From Streptomyces sp. H39-S7 (GTDB lineage: Bacteria; Actinomycetota; Actinomycetes; Streptomycetales; Streptomycetaceae), in NCBI RefSeq assembly GCF_027158205.1, contig NZ_JAPVLU010000038.1, positions 1-64,000 of the forward strand: a stretch of 64,000 nucleotides of DNA. The letters run 5' to 3'. Positions 60,540-64,000 of the stretch are shown here, piece after piece. A program made the translations under genes and the position numbers. Below the pieces are notes generated by a model. That model had not been told where the DNA came from. It saw only the letters and a program-made list of their open reading frames with translations, and did not search any database. Position 1 is the first letter of the stretch. Each line of letters opens with the position of its first letter.

Positions 60540-62126
60540 ATGGGCCAGCCGCAGTCCTCGCCGCCCCAGCCCTGGAGTCCCCCGCCCATGCTGCTTCACG
60601 AACTGGCCGTCACCTCCCAGGCCCTCGCCGTCGAGCCGGCCCGCAACGCGAAGATCGCCCTGCTGGCCGGGTACCTCGGGAACCTGGGCCCCGACGAGCT
60701 GCCCGCGGCCGTGGCCCTGCTGTCCGGTGAGTCCCGGCGCATGCGGATCGGGGTCGGCCCCGCCGGGCTGCGCGACCTGCCGCCGCCCGCCGCCGAACCG
60801 GAGCTGGGCGTACGGGAGGCCCAGGACGTACTGGCCGCACTCGCCGCCGTGCACGGACCGGGCTCGCAGGGCGAACGGCGCCGGCTGCTGGAGGAGCTGT
60901 TCGCCCGGGCCACAGCCCAGGAGCAGACGTTCCTGAGCGCGGTGCTCGTCGGCGAGCTGCGGCAGGGAGCCCTGGACGCGGTCGTGGCGGACGCCGTCGC
61001 CAAGGCGGCCGGTGTGCCCGCGGCGGACGTCCGCCGGGCGCTGATGTTCCGCGGCTCCGCCCGCGCCGTCGCCGCGGCCGCCATGACGGGCGGTAAGGAG
61101 GCGCTGCGCGCGTTCGGGCTGGAGGTCGGGCGCCCGGTACGGCCGATGCTCGCCGCCTCGGCCCCGGACGTCGCCGCCGCCCTGGAGCGGGTGAGCCCCG
61201 CCGCGCTGGAGTGGAAACTCGACGGCATCCGGGTCCAGGTGCACCGGGACGGCGACGAGGTATCGGTGTTCACCCGGAGCCTGGACGACATCACCTCCCG
61301 CGTACCGGAAGTGGTGGAGGCCGCGCGGGCGCTGGACGTGCGGACGGCCGTGCTCGACGGCGAGGCCATCGCGCTGGGCCCGGACGGCAGGCCCCGCCCG
61401 TTCCAGGTCACCGCCGCCCGCACCGCCTCGCAGCAGGATCCCGCGCGGCTGCGGGCGGAGGTCCCGCTCAGCGTCTTCTTCTTCGACCTGCTGCACCGCG
61501 ACGGCACCGACCTGCTCGACCTGCCCGCCGAACGCCGCTGGGCCGAGCTCGACGACGTGGTGCCCGCGGAGCTGCGGGTGCCGCGGACCGTCACCGCCGA
61601 CGCCGGCGACGCCGCGGACTTCTTCCGCGGGGCACTGGCCCGCGGTCACGAGGGCGTGGTGGCCAAGGACCCGGCCGCACCGTACGCGGCGGGCCGGCGC
61701 GGCGCCGGATGGATCAAGGTCAAGCCGCGGCACACCCTGGACCTGGTGGTGACGGCCGCCGAGTGGGGCAACGGCAGGCGCGAGGGATGGCTGAGCAATC
61801 TGCACCTCGCCGCACGCGGGGAGGAGGACGATCCCGCCCCCTGGGTGATGCTCGGCAAGACCTTCAAGGGGCTGACCGACGAACTGCTCACCTGGCAGAC
61901 CGCCGAACTGCTGGCCCGGGAGGAGACCCGCGACGGCTACGTCGTGCACGTCCGGCCGGAACTGGTCGTGGAGATCGCCTTCGACGGCCTCCAGCGCAGC
62001 CCCCGCTATCCTGCGGGACTCGCGCTGCGCTTCGCGCGCGTGCTGCGCTACCGCGACGACAAGACCGCGGCCGAGGCGGACACGGTCTCCACGGTGCGGA
62101 CGCTGGCCGCCGAGGAGGGCTTGTGA
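60540..62126 (+). CDS. ATP-dependent DNA ligase
   Basis: 528 aa. N-terminal DNA-binding domain ~10-200, adenylation motif I EWKLDGIRVQVHRDG with Lys ~223-227 (KxDG), motif III ATAVLDGE-like TAVLDGEAIALG, motif IV GHEGVVAKDP, motif V GWIKVKPRHTLDLVVTAAEW, then an OB-fold with FKGLTDELLTWQT. It seals nicks using ATP, in contrast to the essential NAD ligase of bacteria. Near AlkB, so a repair role is plausible. Confidence 0.94.
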   Translation: MGQPQSSPPQPWSPPPMLLHELAVTSQALAVEPARNAKIALLAGYLGNLGPDELPAAVALLSGESRRMRIGVGPAGLRDLPPPAAEPELGVREAQDVLAALAAVHGPGSQGERRRLLEELFARATAQEQTFLSAVLVGELRQGALDAVVADAVAKAAGVPAADVRRALMFRGSARAVAAAAMTGGKEALRAFGLEVGRPVRPMLAASAPDVAAALERVSPAALEWKLDGIRVQVHRDGDEVSVFTRSLDDITSRVPEVVEAARALDVRTAVLDGEAIALGPDGRPRPFQVTAARTASQQDPARLRAEVPLSVFFFDLLHRDGTDLLDLPAERRWAELDDVVPAELRVPRTVTADAGDAADFFRGALARGHEGVVAKDPAAPYAAGRRGAGWIKVKPRHTLDLVVTAAEWGNGRREGWLSNLHLAARGEEDDPAPWVMLGKTFKGLTDELLTWQTAELLAREETRDGYVVHVRPELVVEIAFDGLQRSPRYPAGLALRFARVLRYRDDKTAAEADTVSTVRTLAAEEGL

Positions 62127-62425
62127 GCGGTCCGTCCGGGCGCGGCGACCGCCACACCCGGACGAGCGCGGAGCGTTCCTACCAGCCCACCGCGACCAGC
62201 AGGTACTGCGGGTTCGCGTGCGAGACGAACGAGGGTGAGGGAGCCGGAACCGCGTGATAGCGCTCTCCTGGTGGGGTGATGTTTACAACCGCGTTTCTTC
62301 GAGGTCAAGAAGTAGCCCCCGGAATCGCCCCAACCAGCTTGCTGGGAAAGAGGGTTGAACACGCCGAAGCGCGGGGGGAGTTCACGGACACGCCCAGGAC
62401 GGGCCCGGCGGGGGATGATGACCGT

Positions 62426-62890
62426 GTGGAGATCCGCATCGAGGCCTCGGACCTGCCCGGGCGCGCCGTCGCGCCGGGCCCGGATTTCCCTGCCGCGGGC
62501 AATGTGCACATCGGGGTGCAGCGCAAGGACCGGCCGGGCGAGTGGACGGGCCTGCACCGGGGTGACGCGCTTTCCGCGGGCTGGACCCTGGAGGCCGTCG
62601 CCGTTCCGGCGGCCGGCGGGACGGAACTCGAAGGCCCCTGCATCCAGGACCGGCTGGGCGGGCGGTTCGTCTTCCTGGCCTGGGTCACGGTGGACGCCGC
62701 GGGCGTCACCGACATGCTGCGGCGGGCGAAGCTGATGTTCGCCGACATCCCGCCGGAGACCCTGGACGCGGCGGTGCGCGGCGGCCGGCTCACCGCACGG
62801 CTGCGGTTGACGACCGCCGAGGGCCGGCCGGTGTGCGGGAGGGTACGGCCGCCGCTGGTGACCTGGTCGGCGCAGGACGACGGCAGCTAG
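62426..62890 (+). CDS. DUF5990 family protein
   Basis: 154 aa from GTG 62426. It reads EIRIEASDLPGRAVAPGPDF, NVHIGVQRKDRPGEWTGLHR, then FVFLAWVTVDAAGVTDMLRRAKLMFADIP. This all-beta plus helix layout fits DUF5990, a streptomycete family without known activity. The ~300 bases upstream (62127-62425) hold no supported gene; an earlier in-frame ATG at 62276 is considered less likely because that part has unnatural composition. Convergent with the cystathionine beta-synthase-like gene. Confidence 0.75.
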   Translation: MEIRIEASDLPGRAVAPGPDFPAAGNVHIGVQRKDRPGEWTGLHRGDALSAGWTLEAVAVPAAGGTELEGPCIQDRLGGRFVFLAWVTVDAAGVTDMLRRAKLMFADIPPETLDAAVRGGRLTARLRLTTAEGRPVCGRVRPPLVTWSAQDDGS

Positions 62891-62901
62891 CGAGCCGCCC
62901 C

Positions 62902-64000
62902 TCAGACCTCCAGCGCCTTGCGGCCGACCAGGCCGACCGCGCGCCCGTCGAGCAGGACGACGGCGGCGTCGTGGCGGCGCTGCGGGGTGTCGAGGCAGCC
63001 GAGCGCGCTGGAGAGCGGCTGGCCGAGGCCGACGACCGGCAGTGCCGGGGCGAGGTGGTCGCGCAGCGGCTCCTCGGGGCGCGCTCCCGCGTCGAGCGCC
63101 GCCCGGAGTCCGGCGGCCTCGGCCGAGCCGATGATCTCTCCGGCGCTGACGCCGAACGGCCGCTCGGCACGGGCGAGCACCACCGGGGCGACGTCGGCCC
63201 GCGCGGTGCGCAGCACGTCCAGCGCCTCACCCAGCGACGCGGTGGAAGCGACGGTGACCAGGCCCGTGCGGGGGTCGGCGGCGCCGTCCAGCACCGTGCG
63301 CACCGTCGGCTCCGTGTCGTCGCTGTGGCGCGGCTCCTCCAGGAAGCCGCGCTGCCGCAGCCAGTCGTCGCTGAGCGCCGAGGACAGGTAGGAGCGGCCC
63401 GAGTCGGGCAGCAGGACGACGACCAGGTCGTCGGGGCCCGCCCGCCGTGCCACCCGCAGCGCCGCGGCCACCGCCGTCCCGGAGGACGGCCCCACCAGCA
63501 GGCCCTCCTCGCGGGCCATCCGCCGCGCGGTCAGCAACGACTCCCGGTCCGGTACCCGTTCGAACGTGTCGACCACGTCGCTGTGGTACGACTCGGGCCA
63601 GACGTCCTCCGAGGTCTCCGGATGGACGAAGTGGCCGATGCTCTCCACGAAGTAGGCGCTGCCGTCGCCGCCGGCGTACACCGACGCCTCCGGGTCCGCG
63701 CCGACGACGGTGACCCGCCCGCCGGAGGTCCCCTTCAGGAAGCCTCCGGTGCCGCTGATGGTGCCGCCGGTGCCGACGCCCGCCACGAAGTGCGTGACCC
63801 GCCCGCCGGTCTGCTCCCAGATCTCCGGTCCCGTGGTCAGCACATGGGCGTCCGGGTTGGCCGGGTTGTCGTACTGGTTCGCCAGCCAGGCGCCGGGGAT
63901 CTCCTCAGCGAGCCGGCGTACGACGTGGAAGAGGTGGTCCGGATGGTCCTTGGACAGGGCGGTCGGGGCGAGGACGACCTCGGCGCCGTAGGCCCGCAGG
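62902..64000 (-). CDS. Cystathionine beta-synthase-like enzyme, cut by window edge
   Basis: The visible ~365 residues are the C-terminal part of a PLP-dependent cysteine-synthase/cystathionine beta-synthase. VTHFVAGVGTGGTISGTGGF is the phosphate-binding loop, GLLVGPSSGTAVAAALRVAR follows, and a ~130-residue CBS-domain pair (RTGLVTVASTASLGEALDVL; VVGLGQPLSSALGCLDTPQR) closes it. CBS pairs sense adenosyl compounds. The PLP Lys and start lie beyond 64000. It makes cystathionine from serine and homocysteine, or cysteine. Confidence 0.9.
   Translation of the reverse strand, partial: LRAYGAEVVLAPTALSKDHPDHLFHVVRRLAEEIPGAWLANQYDNPANPDAHVLTTGPEIWEQTGGRVTHFVAGVGTGGTISGTGGFLKGTSGGRVTVVGADPEASVYAGGDGSAYFVESIGHFVHPETSEDVWPESYHSDVVDTFERVPDRESLLTARRMAREEGLLVGPSSGTAVAAALRVARRAGPDDLVVVLLPDSGRSYLSSALSDDWLRQRGFLEEPRHSDDTEPTVRTVLDGAADPRTGLVTVASTASLGEALDVLRTARADVAPVVLARAERPFGVSAGEIIGSAEAAGLRAALDAGARPEEPLRDHLAPALPVVGLGQPLSSALGCLDTPQRRHDAAVVLLDGRAVGLVGRKALEV

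Noticed and set aside
1..64000. CRISPR array or rRNA genes
   Set aside because: No regularly spaced direct repeats with unique spacers and no rRNA-like sequence were seen.

Overview
The window is high-GC actinobacterial DNA and almost certainly comes from a Streptomyces species. The indicators are GTG/TTG starts, GTGA and ATGA stop-start overlaps, a lone TTA codon in a secreted-protein gene, a WhiB protein, an SSI-type protease inhibitor, a Pls/PosA-type synthetase, and DUF6302/DUF6415 genes. No rRNA, tRNA or CRISPR array was found.

Layout. (1) Positions 1-4460 are a gene-poor scrap zone. It holds a frameshifted ISAs1-type transposase tail, an intact ArsR-like regulator, a small secreted protein, the tail of a GH1 beta-glucosidase, and two broken genes. 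(2) Positions 4461-29435 look like an integrated mobilizable element. The minus strand carries one tightly coupled block running rep-like HTH protein > zinc-finger protein, WhiB > DUF2637-like membrane protein > two small proteins > MobC > relaxase. The far end carries an excisionase-like gene and a tyrosine integrase. No TraB/FtsK-like translocase is visible, so the element would be mobilized by a helper or is incomplete in this window. A 39-bp palindrome lies in the mobC 5' region (oriT candidate) and iteron-like repeats lie inside the rep-like gene (origin candidate). (3) Cargo of the element: an XRE / ImmA-IrrE / MAB_1171c triad (12.3-14.7 kb), and a class I lanthipeptide cluster of the FxLD type (14.8-22.2 kb). 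The cluster has a 62-aa precursor with four C-terminal cysteines, a full-length LanB dehydratase, a LanC cyclase, a second stand-alone SpaB_C/thiopeptide-type domain protein, a PCMT-like methyltransferase (LanS/OlvSA-like) and an alpha/beta hydrolase. It is preceded by a control module of DUF6302, DUF6415, a HATPase protein and a divergent XRE regulator, then an NAD-dependent epimerase and an IS3 remnant. (4) From 29490 to 64000 the DNA reads as ordinary Streptomyces chromosome: HipA-like kinase plus DUF3037, two SDRs, uracil-DNA glycosylase, Lnt, a polysaccharide deacetylase, SSI inhibitor, Pls-like synthetase plus M1 peptidase, GH3 glucosidase, M4 peptidase, WS/DGAT, an MFS exporter, a SpoIIE phosphatase, GdhA, AlkB, an ATP-dependent DNA ligase and a cystathionine beta-synthase-like gene cut by the window edge.

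How it fits together. The main find is a compact lanthipeptide pathway carried on a mobilizable element. A 38-bp perfect palindrome between lanA and lanB probably lets much more precursor than enzyme be made. A hairpin after DUF6302 separates the control genes from the biosynthetic operon. The predicted product would have up to four (methyl)lanthionine rings and one methyltransferase-dependent Asp change (isoaspartate by analogy to OlvSA). No exporter, leader protease or immunity gene is visible. The second SpaB_C protein has no assigned step and is the least explained part of the system. All functions are read from sequence motifs and family memory; no database search was run.
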